From Allosediminivita pacifica (lineage in GTDB: Bacteria > Pseudomonadota > Alphaproteobacteria > Rhodobacterales > Rhodobacteraceae), in contig NZ_QBKN01000004.1 of NCBI RefSeq assembly GCF_003054175.1, positions 1 through 64,000 of the forward strand: a DNA stretch of 64,000 bases, in the 5' to 3' direction. The position numbers and the translations under genes are program-made. The notes below the pieces were generated by a model that saw nothing but the letters and a program-made list of their open reading frames with translations, was not told where the DNA came from and made no database searches. Of this stretch, positions 23,645 through 31,857 are shown piece after piece; the first letter of the stretch is position 1, and every line of letters begins with the position of its first letter.

Positions 23645-24499
23645 ATGAAGCTGCCCAACTCCCCCGAACAGATCGTCTTTTCCGGTGGCGGCCTGCGTTG
23701 CTTCTGGCAGGGCGGCGCCATGGAAGTCCTGACCCGGCACATGAAGCTGGAACCCGCACGCGTGACCGGGGTCTCGGGCGGCGCCCTGTCGGCGGTGGGC
23801 TATCTTAGCGGCTGCGAGCGGCGGTTGCTCGACATGATGTGCGAGGCCTTTTCCGAGCAGGACTACAATCACAACCTGCTGGATCCGCGACAGATCTTCG
23901 AGCGTGACGGCCATGGCATCACCTCGCACCAGCAGATCTACTGCGAGGTGGTCGAGAAGGTTATCACGGACGAGGCGGCCCAGCGCGTGGCCGACGGTCC
24001 GCAGCTGCAGATCCTCGTCGCCCACCCGCCTGAACATGACTGGCCGAAGCTCTCCGGCGCGGCCATGACCCTCTTCTACGAGGCCGAGCTGCACCTGATC
24101 GGTTCGCCGCATTTTGCCTGGGCCGAGAAGGTGGGCCTGACCTCGACGCTCGTCGACGCCAATCTCGCGGCGCGCGAGGGGCGGCTGGCAGAACTGGTCT
24201 GCGCGGCTGCGGTGATTCCCCCGGTCTTCGAGCCCCCCGAATGGGACGACCGCCCAGTGATCGACGGCGGCATGGCCGACCAGGCCCCGATGCCCGATCC
24301 GGACCGCGGCGACACGCTGATCTTGCTGACGCGCAACAACAAGCGCCTGCCCACGTCGGACCGCCGCTACTACGTCCATCCCAGCAAAGAGACCTCGGCA
24401 GACAAGATCGACTTCACCGATCCCGAGAAGCTCAAGGCAACGTGGGAACAGGGGGAAACGGATGCGCGCAGCTGGCTTGACGGGGCTTTGGAAAGCTGA
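23645..24499 (+). CDS. Patatin-like phospholipase family protein
   Basis: 284 residues from the ATG at 23645; no Shine-Dalgarno is visible because the phaA terminator ends just before it. The glycine-rich oxyanion loop SGGGLRCFWQGG (about 17-28), nucleophile GVSGG (about 43-47) and the dyad aspartate in IDGGMAD (about 207-213) mark the patatin fold. Members hydrolyse lipids, and some bacterial ones act on polyhydroxyalkanoate granules. Its place between phaA and phaB hints at a PHB link, which is inference. Confidence 0.82.
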   Translation: MKLPNSPEQIVFSGGGLRCFWQGGAMEVLTRHMKLEPARVTGVSGGALSAVGYLSGCERRLLDMMCEAFSEQDYNHNLLDPRQIFERDGHGITSHQQIYCEVVEKVITDEAAQRVADGPQLQILVAHPPEHDWPKLSGAAMTLFYEAELHLIGSPHFAWAEKVGLTSTLVDANLAAREGRLAELVCAAAVIPPVFEPPEWDDRPVIDGGMADQAPMPDPDRGDTLILLTRNNKRLPTSDRRYYVHPSKETSADKIDFTDPEKLKATWEQGETDARSWLDGALES

Positions 24500-24581
24500 T
24501 TTGCACTTGTAATAATATTGCGCAAAACGCGCGCTAAAATGTAACAGAGTTACGTACCTTTTTTGGAGGAGGGAGAAGGAC

Positions 24582-25304
24582 ATGGCACGCACTGCACTGG
24601 TGACCGGCGGCAGCCGCGGTATCGGCGAGGCGATTTCCAAGGCGCTCAAGGGCGCCGGCTACGACGTCGCCGCGACCTACGCCGGCAATGACGAAAAGGC
24701 TGCAGCCTTCACCGAAGCGACCGGTATCAAGACCTACAAGTGGAACGTCGGCGACTACGAGGATTCGAAAGCTGGGATCGAGCAGGTCGAAGCGGATCTC
24801 GGCCCGATCGACGTGGTCGTCGCCAACGCCGGCATCACCCGCGACGCCCCCTTCCACAAGATGACCCCCGACCAGTGGCAGGAGGTCATCGACACCAACC
24901 TGACCGGCGTCTTCAACACCGTCCACCCGCTCTGGCCCGGCATGCGCGACCGCGGCTTCGGCCGCGTCATCGTAATCTCGTCCATCAATGGTCAGAAGGG
25001 CCAGTTCGGCCAGGTGAACTATGCCGCGACGAAGGCGGGCGACCTCGGCATCATCAAGTCGCTGGCCCAGGAAGGCGCAAAGAAGGGCATCACCGCCAAC
25101 GCCATCTGCCCGGGCTACATCGCGACCGAGATGGTCATGGCCGTTCCCGAGAAGGTGCGCGAGAGCATCATCTCGCAGATCCCCGTGGGCCGGCTTGGCG
25201 AACCCGACGAGATCGCGCGCTGCGTGGTCTTCCTCGCCTCCGACGACGCCGGCTTCATCAACGGCTCGACCATCACCGCGAACGGCGGCCAGTTCTTCGT
25301 CTGA
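24582..25304 (+). CDS. phaB: Acetoacetyl-CoA reductase
   Basis: 240 residues, a short-chain dehydrogenase. The nucleotide motif is TGGSRGIG (residues 8-15), NAGIT follows near 88, and the catalytic Ser-Tyr-Lys set is in VISSINGQKGQFGQVNYAATKAG. It reduces acetoacetyl-CoA to (R)-3-hydroxybutyryl-CoA with NADPH, the second PHB step after PhaA. GGAGGAGGGAGAAGG precedes the ATG, an unusually strong ribosome site. It has its own AT-rich promoter region (24500-24560) and terminator. phaC is not in the window. Confidence 0.95.
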   Translation: MARTALVTGGSRGIGEAISKALKGAGYDVAATYAGNDEKAAAFTEATGIKTYKWNVGDYEDSKAGIEQVEADLGPIDVVVANAGITRDAPFHKMTPDQWQEVIDTNLTGVFNTVHPLWPGMRDRGFGRVIVISSINGQKGQFGQVNYAATKAGDLGIIKSLAQEGAKKGITANAICPGYIATEMVMAVPEKVRESIISQIPVGRLGEPDEIARCVVFLASDDAGFINGSTITANGGQFFV

Positions 25305-25330
25305 CCCGCCGCCACCGGCACGACCACCCC

Positions 25331-25363
25331 AAGGGCCCCGCCGTCGATCGCGCGGGGCCTTTT
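25331..25363 (+). terminator. Terminator after phaB
   Basis: Stem GGCCCCGC (25334-25341) pairing with GCGGGGCC (25352-25359), ten-base loop, followed by TTTT. Confidence 0.85.
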
Positions 25364-25373
25364 CGCGCCCGCC

Positions 25374-25430
25374 CTTCTTTTCGCCGAAAATACCTCGGGG
25401 GAGGCCCGCAGGGCCGGGGGCAGAGCCCCC
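25374..25430 (+). repeat. Dispersed intergenic repeat family A, copy 2
   Basis: Matches copy 1 over the AATACCTCGGGGGAG core and the GGGGGCAGAGCCCCC hairpin. It lies between the phaB terminator and the dioxygenase gene. Confidence 0.85.
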
Positions 25431-25543
25431 ACCCGCGCGAACAACCGTGCAAATGCGCACCAACGTCGCGCGGAATTCGCCGCTGCACGGCAGGAATGCG
25501 CAGACTATCTTGACCAGCATCGCAATGGCTCAGGAGGCCCTCA

Positions 25544-26476
25544 ATGCTGACGCAGATCAACGGGCTGCATCATGTCACCGCAATGGCGGCGAACGCCCAG
25601 ACCAACAACGATTTCTTCACGAAGGTCCTTGGCCTGCGCCGGGTGAAGACCACCGTCAACTTCGACGCACCGGACGTCTATCACCTCTACTACGGTGACG
25701 AGGTCGGAACGCCCGGGTCGGTCATGACCTATTTTCCCTTCCCCAACGCCGCGCGGGGCCGCCCCGGCACCGGAGAGGTGGGGACCACCGTCTTTTCCGT
25801 CCCAGGCGGCGCCCTGCCCTTCTGGCAGGATCGCCTCGCAGCGCACCGGATGACGGGCGTTGAAAGCACCACCCGCTTCGGCGAGGCACGGCTGAGCTTC
25901 GCCGGGCCCGACGGCGACGGGCTTGCCCTGGTCGAAGCTGCGGATGATCGCGCGCCCTGGACCACCGCTGAGATCTCCGAGGAGGTTGCCATCCGCGGCT
26001 TTCATTCCGTCGACATGCGCCTGTCGACCCGCGGCGCGGAGGCCAATATCGAGCTTCTGCGCTTCATGGGCTACGAGCTGGTCGCGACCGAGGACAATGT
26101 CACGCGGATGCGCGTGGCAGGTGGCAACGGCGCCGACGTCGTGGATATTACCGAGTCCGACCTGCCCTTTGCCGCGCAGGGGGCCGGCAGCGTGCATCAT
26201 GTCGCCTTCTCGGTGAAGGATCGCGCGACGCAGCTGGAGGTCCGGCAGGCGCTTGTCGACGCAGGCGCGCAGATCACGCCGGTGATCGATCGCGACTATT
26301 TCTGGGCGGTCTATTTCCGCAGCCCGGGCGGCGTCCTGTTCGAGATTGCGACCGACGAGCCCGGCTTTGACCGGGATGAGGATCGCGACAGTCTCGGGCA
26401 AGCCCTCAAGCTTCCCACCCAGCACGAACACCTGCGCCCGAAACTCGAGAAGATCCTGGAGCCGATCCGTGACTGA
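25544..26476 (+). CDS. VOC-family ring-cleaving dioxygenase (MhqO/LinE-like)
   Basis: 310 residues made of two vicinal-oxygen-chelate modules (about 5-150 and 150-285). The start INGLHHVTAMA carries the first metal His, GSVHHVAFSV the second, and GVLFEIATDEPGF the metal Glu. This is the pattern of hydroquinone or quinol ring-cleaving dioxygenases related to MhqO and PcpA. The ATG follows GGAGG. It overlaps the next gene, an esterase, by 8 bases. The same pairing (mhqO with mhqD) occurs in quinone-detoxification operons. Substrate unknown. Confidence 0.8.
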   Translation: MLTQINGLHHVTAMAANAQTNNDFFTKVLGLRRVKTTVNFDAPDVYHLYYGDEVGTPGSVMTYFPFPNAARGRPGTGEVGTTVFSVPGGALPFWQDRLAAHRMTGVESTTRFGEARLSFAGPDGDGLALVEAADDRAPWTTAEISEEVAIRGFHSVDMRLSTRGAEANIELLRFMGYELVATEDNVTRMRVAGGNGADVVDITESDLPFAAQGAGSVHHVAFSVKDRATQLEVRQALVDAGAQITPVIDRDYFWAVYFRSPGGVLFEIATDEPGFDRDEDRDSLGQALKLPTQHEHLRPKLEKILEPIRD

Positions 26477-27074
26477 CACATCCTACCACTGTGCCGAGAC
26501 AGAGGGCGCCGAAGGCGCGCCCCTCGTCTTCACCTTTCACGGGACGGGCGGCAACGAACAGCAGTTCCACGACCTGCCCTCCCGCGTGCTTCCCGGAGCG
26601 CATGTTATCTCGCCGCGCGGGAACGTGTCCGAGCATGGGGCCCTGCGCTATTTCCAGCGTCGGGCGGAAGGGCTTTACGACATGGCCGACCTCGCTACGC
26701 GGACCGAGGCCATGGCCGGGTTCATCGCGCATCACAAGGCGCGGGTGGGGGCCGAGCGGGTGATCGGCCTTGGCTATTCGAACGGGGCGAACATCCTTGC
26801 CTCGGTCGCCTTCAAGCACGCGGGGCTGTTCAGCGATCTGGCCCTGCTGCATCCGCTGATTCCGTGGACGCCGGATCCGCAACCGCGACTTGCAGGAACA
26901 CGTGTCCTCGTGACGGCGGGGGAACGCGATCCGATCTGCCCGGCCCCCATGACGCGTGAGCTGACAGGCTGGTTCGAATCGCAGGGCGCCTCGCTGGAGG
27001 TGACCTGGCATGCCGGCGGGCACGAGATCGCAGAGGCCGAGCTTGCCTCGCTGCTTCGCTTCCTCGCCGGGTAA
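26469..27074 (+). CDS. Alpha/beta hydrolase (MhqD-like carboxylesterase/phospholipase)
   Basis: 201 residues from a GTG at 26469 inside the end of the dioxygenase gene. It has the HGTGGNE oxyanion motif near residue 20, nucleophile GYSNG near 97-101, Asp in ERDPICP and His in GGHEI, completing a Ser-Asp-His triad. The family includes carboxylesterases paired with hydroquinone dioxygenases. Translational coupling with the dioxygenase supports a joint role in aromatic or quinone breakdown; the reaction is inferred. Confidence 0.82.
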   Translation: MTDTSYHCAETEGAEGAPLVFTFHGTGGNEQQFHDLPSRVLPGAHVISPRGNVSEHGALRYFQRRAEGLYDMADLATRTEAMAGFIAHHKARVGAERVIGLGYSNGANILASVAFKHAGLFSDLALLHPLIPWTPDPQPRLAGTRVLVTAGERDPICPAPMTRELTGWFESQGASLEVTWHAGGHEIAEAELASLLRFLAG

Positions 27075-27083
27075 AACGAAAAA

Positions 27084-27108
27084 AGCCCCTCGCAACCAGC
27101 GAGGGGCT
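27084..27108 (-). terminator. Terminator between converging genes
   Basis: Perfect 10-base stem AGCCCCTCGC/GCGAGGGGCT with a five-base loop and six A residues upstream, so the U tract is on the minus strand. It serves the YdcH gene and perhaps also slows transcription from the hydrolase side. Confidence 0.85.
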
Positions 27109-27166
27109 GAAAACCTGCGTTTTTCCGGGAACCGACCGCCCTGCGTGGGCAGGCCGTCAGTCAGCC

Positions 27167-27337
27167 TTAGGCGGTCCCCGAAAGTCGCGTGATCTCTTCC
27201 TTGAGCTTGAGCTTACGTCTTTTGAGTTCCGAGAGCCGTAGCGCATCCATGCCCGGATTGCGCTGCGCCTCCTCCACCTCCTCCGAGAGGATACGGTGTT
27301 TCTTCTTCAACTCTTGCACGTGGGAAGTCAGGCTCAT
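27167..27337 (-). CDS. YdcH-family (DUF465) small protein
   Basis: 56 residues from the ATG at 27337, which follows GGAGGG. The whole protein is a helical hairpin: HVQELKKKHRILSEEVEEAQ, a short loop with PGMDALRLSELKRRKLKLKEEI. DUF465 proteins are short coiled coils of unknown function, common in Proteobacteria. It is a single-gene unit with its own terminator. Confidence 0.85.
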   Translation of the reverse strand: MSLTSHVQELKKKHRILSEEVEEAQRNPGMDALRLSELKRRKLKLKEEITRLSGTA

Positions 27338-27453
27338 GAGACCCTCCAGCTGTTCGGTTGGACCTACAGTGCAGCACATTGTCATCTCTCTGTCACGCTG
27401 CACGCGCACGCATCGTGAACCGCCTGTAATAAACACAATGTTAACCGGCACAA

Positions 27454-28227
27454 TCATGCCGGGAATTGCAGCGAACTCCCGCCTTTGACGATTGACGCTG
27501 CGGCATCCGAGTAATCGTCGCGGCCCCCGCCATGCGTCGAGCCCCGGTGAATCACAAAGGGCGGATGGAATCGGAAGTCCGACCGGCCCTCCTTGCGACC
27601 GCGCAGCAGGACCAAGCGCGGCGCTCTCCCCTCCCGCGCGGCGAGGGGCAGAAGCTCGAGTGAGCCCATGCAGGCGGCCATTGCGCTCATCAGTTCCGGC
27701 AGGCGTTCTGCACGCTGTATGAAGGTCGCGATCCCGCGCGGTTTCAACCGCTTTGCCGCGGTGCGGACCCAGTCCGAAAGCGGGGTTTCCCCGGCCACCG
27801 CCATCTCGCGGTCGGCCGCATCGGCGCCAGTACGCCGCGCCTTTTCGAAGTAGGGCGGGTTCGCGATCACATGATCGAAGGAGCGCGCCTTGAACGCCGA
27901 CGGCAGCGCAGCAAGATCGCCCTCCCAGATGGAGCCGGAAAGGCCGTTCAATTCGAGGTTGCGGCGGGCAAGGTCAGCGTAGCCGGGCTGGATCTCGACC
28001 CCGGCCAGCGCCACCCCTGGAACGCGCCGCCCGAGGCAGCAGAGCGCAGGACCTCCGCCGCAGCCGAGTTCGAGCACGGACTGGCCGGGGCGCGCGGGCA
28101 CGCTGGCGGCAAGAAGAACCGGATCGAGGCCTGCGCGATAGCCCGACACGGGCTGCAGCAACCTCACGCGCCCGTCGAGCAGGCCGTTTTCGGCGAGCTC
28201 TTCCGGCGCGAAGGGCTCAACCCTCAA
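27454..28227 (-). CDS. TrmN6-like tRNA adenine N6-methyltransferase
   Basis: 257 residues. A class I SAM-binding motif VLELGCGGG lies near residues 51-59, and the N6-adenine methylase motif NPPY follows near 122. The opening LLDGRVRLLQPVSGYRAGLDPVLLA is typical of TrmN6/YfiC, which methylates A37 of tRNA-Val. It overlaps the preceding DUF2007 gene by 11 bases. The exact target is inferred from the family. Confidence 0.85.
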   Translation of the reverse strand: MRVEPFAPEELAENGLLDGRVRLLQPVSGYRAGLDPVLLAASVPARPGQSVLELGCGGGPALCCLGRRVPGVALAGVEIQPGYADLARRNLELNGLSGSIWEGDLAALPSAFKARSFDHVIANPPYFEKARRTGADAADREMAVAGETPLSDWVRTAAKRLKPRGIATFIQRAERLPELMSAMAACMGSLELLPLAAREGRAPRLVLLRGRKEGRSDFRFHPPFVIHRGSTHGGGRDDYSDAAASIVKGGSSLQFPA

Positions 28228-28432
28228 AGGAAACTCCGTTCTCGCGCAGGACCTGTCGGGCGCGTGGCAGCTCGGCGCTGCGCACCATCAGCCGGCGCGG
28301 CAGAATGCCCAGCGACCCCTCAAGGACGCTCATGTTTACGTCCAGCTCGAAGCTGTCTATACCCTCGTCATCGAGAAGGGTTTTCGCCAGCGGGATCAGG
28401 GTGATGTCGGTGGTACGCAGCAGCTCTTCCAT
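28217..28432 (-). CDS. DUF2007 small protein
   Basis: 71 residues from the ATG at 28432. It matches the DUF2007 pattern: an N-terminal ELLRTTDITLIPLAKTLLDD, then GIDSFELD and the C-terminal LPRRLMVRSAELPRARQVL. This fold resembles the PII signalling fold, but the function is unknown. It is divergent from the polyprenyl synthase gene with a 55-base gap and is cotranscribed with the methyltransferase. Confidence 0.85.
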   Translation of the reverse strand: MEELLRTTDITLIPLAKTLLDDEGIDSFELDVNMSVLEGSLGILPRRLMVRSAELPRARQVLRENGVSFEG

Positions 28433-28487
28433 GGCAGCGATGTAAGGGCAGGCGCGCGGGATTGTCGAGCCTTGCCGCAGGAGAGAG

Positions 28488-29486
28488 ATGAGCTTGGACC
28501 AGCCTCGGGCAAAGCCACAGGAACGTCTCGCCGCCGCGCTGGCAGGCGACATGGACGCCGTCAACACGCTCATCCGCGAGCGGATGGCCTCGGAGCATGC
28601 GCCGCGCATCCCCGAGGTGACGGCGCATCTTGTCGAGGCCGGTGGCAAGCGGCTGCGGCCCATGCTGACGCTCGCCTCGGCGCGACTCTGCGGGTACGAG
28701 GGGCCCTACCACGTGCATCTCGCCGCCACGGTGGAGTTCATCCACACCGCGACGCTGCTTCACGACGACGTCGTGGACGAAAGCGAAAAGCGGCGCGGGC
28801 GGCCCACGGCGAACCTGCTGTGGGACAACAAGTCGAGCGTGCTGGTGGGCGACTACCTTTTCGCGCGGTCCTTCCAGCTGATGACCGAGACGGGCAACAT
28901 GCGGGTCCTGCGGATCCTGTCGAACGCGGCCGCGACCATCGCCGAGGGTGAGGTGCTGCAGCTGACGGCGGCGCAGGATCTGGGCACGACCGAGGACATC
29001 TACCTGCAGGTCATTCGCGGCAAGACGGCGGCGCTGTTCTCGGCGGCGACCGAGGTCGGCGGCGTCATCGCCGAGCGTCCCGAGGAAGAGGTGCAGGCGC
29101 TGCATGCCTATGGCGACGCGCTGGGGATCGCCTTTCAGATCGCGGACGATCTGCTCGACTACTGGGGTGGCGAGCAGACCGGCAAGAACCTGGGCGACGA
29201 CTTCCGCGAGCGGAAGCTGACGCTGCCGGTGATCAGGGCGGTGGCCGCCGCGGATGCCGAGGAGCGGGCCTTCTGGAAAAGGACCATCGAGAAGGGCGAC
29301 CAGCGCGAGGGCGACCTCGAACAGGCGCTTGCCCTGCTGGACCGGCACGGCGCGCTCGAGAGCACGCGGGAGACCGCGCGGGAATGGTCCGCCAAGGCCC
29401 GGGAGGCGCTTGAAGCCCTGCCGCCGCACGAGCTTCGGGACATGCTTTCCGACCTTGCCGACTACGTGGTCGCGCGGCTGGCCTGA
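28488..29486 (+). CDS. Polyprenyl diphosphate synthase (ubiquinone side chain)
   Basis: 332 residues. The two aspartate-rich motifs are present: DDVVD near 86-90 (LLHDDVVDESEKRRG) and DDLLD near 220 (FQIADDLLDYWGG). GGKRLRP binds the allylic substrate near residue 52. Long-chain trans-prenyl synthases of this type make octaprenyl or, in Rhodobacteraceae, decaprenyl diphosphate for ubiquinone-10 (IspB/DdsA type). The chain length cannot be read from the sequence. Confidence 0.92.
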   Translation: MSLDQPRAKPQERLAAALAGDMDAVNTLIRERMASEHAPRIPEVTAHLVEAGGKRLRPMLTLASARLCGYEGPYHVHLAATVEFIHTATLLHDDVVDESEKRRGRPTANLLWDNKSSVLVGDYLFARSFQLMTETGNMRVLRILSNAAATIAEGEVLQLTAAQDLGTTEDIYLQVIRGKTAALFSAATEVGGVIAERPEEEVQALHAYGDALGIAFQIADDLLDYWGGEQTGKNLGDDFRERKLTLPVIRAVAAADAEERAFWKRTIEKGDQREGDLEQALALLDRHGALESTRETAREWSAKAREALEALPPHELRDMLSDLADYVVARLA

Positions 29487-29489
29487 GGG

Positions 29490-29562
29490 GTGTCCCGCGC
29501 CGGGACATCTTTAGCCCCTATATAAATCAATGACTTACAGATTCGCATTAACCGGGACTTAA
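29490..29562 (+). repeat. Dispersed repeat family B, copy 3
   Basis: TGTCCCGCGCCGGGACAT starts four bases after the polyprenyl synthase stop, followed by AAATCAATGACTTACAG and ATTAACCGGGACTTAA. The 5' GTCCCG can pair either with the adjacent CGGGAC or with the distal CGGGAC. Confidence 0.8.
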
Positions 29563-29711
29563 CGTTTCGGCGTCTCGCGACCTGTCCACGTGGCCTGCCC
29601 TGCGGGCTTCCGCCGGGGCGGGGGAACGAATGCCCCGACCCGTGCGCTTTCCGATCAGACCCGCCCGTGGGCGCAGTCCCGGCGCGGCGCATGAACAGGA
29701 AAGGCAGCGGT

Positions 29712-30719
29712 ATGAAACAGGTCAGCATTAAGGCCCCCGGCGGGCTCGACAACCTCGTCACCAGCGACGTGGAGGACCCGAAGGCCCCCGGCGCCGGTGA
29801 GATCACCATCCGCATCAAGGCAAGCTCGCTCAACTTCCACGACTACATGGTCGCCAAGAACGAGGGCGCGGCCGAGGACGGGCGCATTCCCATGGCCGAT
29901 GGCGCCGGCACCATCGAGGCCCTGGGCGAAGGCGTCGAGGAATTTGCGGAGGGCGACAGCGTCGTGTCGTGCTTTTTCCCCGACTGGCAGTCCGGCGATG
30001 CGCGCCCTTCGGATTTCAAGCGCACGCCCGGCGACGGCATCGACGGCTATGCCCGCGAGCGCGTGACCGTGCCCGCAAGCTGGGTCACGCACGCGCCGAA
30101 AGGCTGGAGCCACGAAGAGGCCGCGACGATCACCACGGCAGGACTGACCGCCTGGCGCGCGCTGGTCGTGGACGGCGGCATCAAGGCGGGTGACACCGTG
30201 GCGGTGCTGGGCACCGGCGGCGTGTCGATCTATGCGCTGCAACTGGCGAAGGCCATGGGCGCCACGGTGATCGCCACATCCTCGTCCGACGAGAAGCTGG
30301 AGCGCGTGAAAGAGCTCGGCGCCGATCACGTCATCAACTACCGCTCCACCCCCGAGTGGGGCAAGGAGATGCGCAATCTGACCGACGGGCGCGGCGTGGA
30401 CATCGTGGTCGAGGTCGGCGGTCCCGCCACCCTGCCCCAGTCAATCACGGCCGGGCGCACCGGCGCACATCTGGCGCTGATCGGGGTGCTGACCGGCGCC
30501 GGCGGCGAGATCCCCACGGCGCATCTGATGTCGCGTCAGCAGCGGCTTCAGGGGCTCATCGTCGGGTCGCGCACGCACCAGAAGGACTTCGTGCGTGCGC
30601 TGGACGTGCTGGGCGTGAAGCCGGTCATCGACAGCCGCTATGCGCTGGACGACCTGGCCGATGCCTTCCGTCACCAGGAAAGCGGCAAGCACTTCGGCAA
30701 GATCTGCGTGACGATGTGA
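29712..30719 (+). CDS. NAD(P)-dependent MDR-family alcohol dehydrogenase/quinone reductase
   Basis: 335 residues from the ATG at 29712. The medium-chain dehydrogenase layout is clear: a GroES-like N-terminal half with SSLNFHDYMVAKNEG and the Rossmann motif VLGTGGVSIYALQLAKAMGA near 165. The catalytic and structural zinc cysteines of classical alcohol dehydrogenases are absent (FHDYM where Cys-Gly-Thr-Asp would be), which favours a zinc-independent reductase. Substrate unknown; it is a single gene flanked by repeats. Confidence 0.82.
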   Translation: MKQVSIKAPGGLDNLVTSDVEDPKAPGAGEITIRIKASSLNFHDYMVAKNEGAAEDGRIPMADGAGTIEALGEGVEEFAEGDSVVSCFFPDWQSGDARPSDFKRTPGDGIDGYARERVTVPASWVTHAPKGWSHEEAATITTAGLTAWRALVVDGGIKAGDTVAVLGTGGVSIYALQLAKAMGATVIATSSSDEKLERVKELGADHVINYRSTPEWGKEMRNLTDGRGVDIVVEVGGPATLPQSITAGRTGAHLALIGVLTGAGGEIPTAHLMSRQQRLQGLIVGSRTHQKDFVRALDVLGVKPVIDSRYALDDLADAFRHQESGKHFGKICVTM

Positions 30720-30820
30720 GGTCGTGCTCCGGCGGGCCGAGGGGCCTGCCGGGGCTCAAGGGCCCCGCCGCGGGCAAGGCGGTGGCACGCGCGCCGGGCC
30801 TTTCGTCGACATGCCCATAC

Positions 30821-31028
30821 GTGAGCCGCGCATCGCAGCCGCGCGCGGTGGCGATCCGAACCGCTGATCCGCGCGCTTTATCACTGCAAGTTCGGAAGAC
30901 CTCGACACGAAGCGCTCAACGTTACCAAATCGCCGCCTCGTGGGGGCGCGGTCATGCCGTAGGCATGCTTCCAGCATGACGATGCGCGGCGGGCCTACGG
31001 CCCTTGTTCCGCGCTGGGGGCTTCGCGC
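30821..31028 (-). repeat. Dispersed ~200-base intergenic repeat family D, copy 1
   Basis: On the minus strand this segment matches 60654-60837 along its length, from GCGCGAAGCCCCCAGCGCGG to the closing CACCGCGCGCGGCTGC region. This copy has an extra segment of about 26 bases (around 30953-30980) not present in the other. It fills the gap between the dehydrogenase and ispE; no coding frame is shared. Confidence 0.75.
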
Positions 31029-31053
31029 TTGTAGGTCGCCTTTTGCGTCTGCC

Positions 31054-31857
31054 CTACCGCAGCTCCGTCGCCACCACCCACCAGTCAGGGTTCGCCGCCG
31101 TGATCCGGTCTGCGGCGGCCTGCGCGGTCCCCGCATCGGGATAGAGCCCAAAACAGGTCGCGCCGGAGCCCGACATGCGCGCAAGCAGCGCATCGCCCAG
31201 CGCCGAGAGCACATCGCTGATGACGGGCTGCACGGCGCGCGCCGGGGCTTCAAGATCGTTGCGCTGCGCCGCGATCCAGTCGAGCCAGTCGCCCGAGGGC
31301 AGCGGCGCCAGCCCGGGGTTGTCGCGGCGTTCCAGCCCGGAGAAGACGGCGCCCGTAGGCACCTCGACCCCGGGGTTGACCAGTACAGCCTGCAGCGCCG
31401 GCATATCGAGCGGCGTGATCTCTTCGCCGATGCCCGCCATGCGCGCCGCGCGGCCCGCCATGCAAACCGGCACATCGGCGCCCAGCGTCACTGTGTCGAA
31501 ACCGCAGTCGCGTCCGTAAAGGTGCTCCATCCCGCGCAGCACGGCAGCCGCGTCGGATGATCCGCCGCCGATGCCCGCCGCCGCGGGCAGGTACTTTTCA
31601 AGCGTGATCGCCACACCTTCGCCGAAGCGCGCGGCGGCCTTCCAGCAGAGGTTGCGCGCGTCCTCGGGCACGCCCGACGCGCGCGGGCCCGTCACCCTCA
31701 GCGAAATCTCGTCGGCGCGGCTAAGGTGCACCACGTCGCCCACCCCGGCAAACATCACGAGCGAGTCGAGCAGGTGATAGCCGTCGGCCCGGCGGCCGGT
31801 GACATGCAGGGCGAGGTTGACCTTGGCCGGAGCGGCGCGCCTCAGCGGTTCACTCAC
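31054..31857 (-). CDS. ispE: 4-diphosphocytidyl-2-C-methyl-D-erythritol kinase
   Basis: 267 residues from a GTG at 31857 that overlaps the end of the TPR gene. PAKVNLALHVTGRRADGYHLLDS near residue 10 and the GHMP ATP loop PAAAGIGGGSSDAAA near 90 are diagnostic, as is the C-terminal ARMSGSGATCFGLY. It phosphorylates CDP-ME in the non-mevalonate isoprenoid pathway, feeding precursors to the polyprenyl synthase encoded nearby at 28488. Confidence 0.95.
   Translation of the reverse strand: MSEPLRRAAPAKVNLALHVTGRRADGYHLLDSLVMFAGVGDVVHLSRADEISLRVTGPRASGVPEDARNLCWKAAARFGEGVAITLEKYLPAAAGIGGGSSDAAAVLRGMEHLYGRDCGFDTVTLGADVPVCMAGRAARMAGIGEEITPLDMPALQAVLVNPGVEVPTGAVFSGLERRDNPGLAPLPSGDWLDWIAAQRNDLEAPARAVQPVISDVLSALGDALLARMSGSGATCFGLYPDAGTAQAAADRITAANPDWWVVATELR

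Noticed and set aside
24500-24581. A specific sigma-70 promoter before phaB
   Set aside because: The region is AT-rich and must hold the promoter, but no -35/-10 pair with good spacing could be chosen confidently.
30720-31053. A possible small gene between the dehydrogenase and ispE
   Set aside because: The segment is a repeat family D copy; frames are not shared with the second copy.
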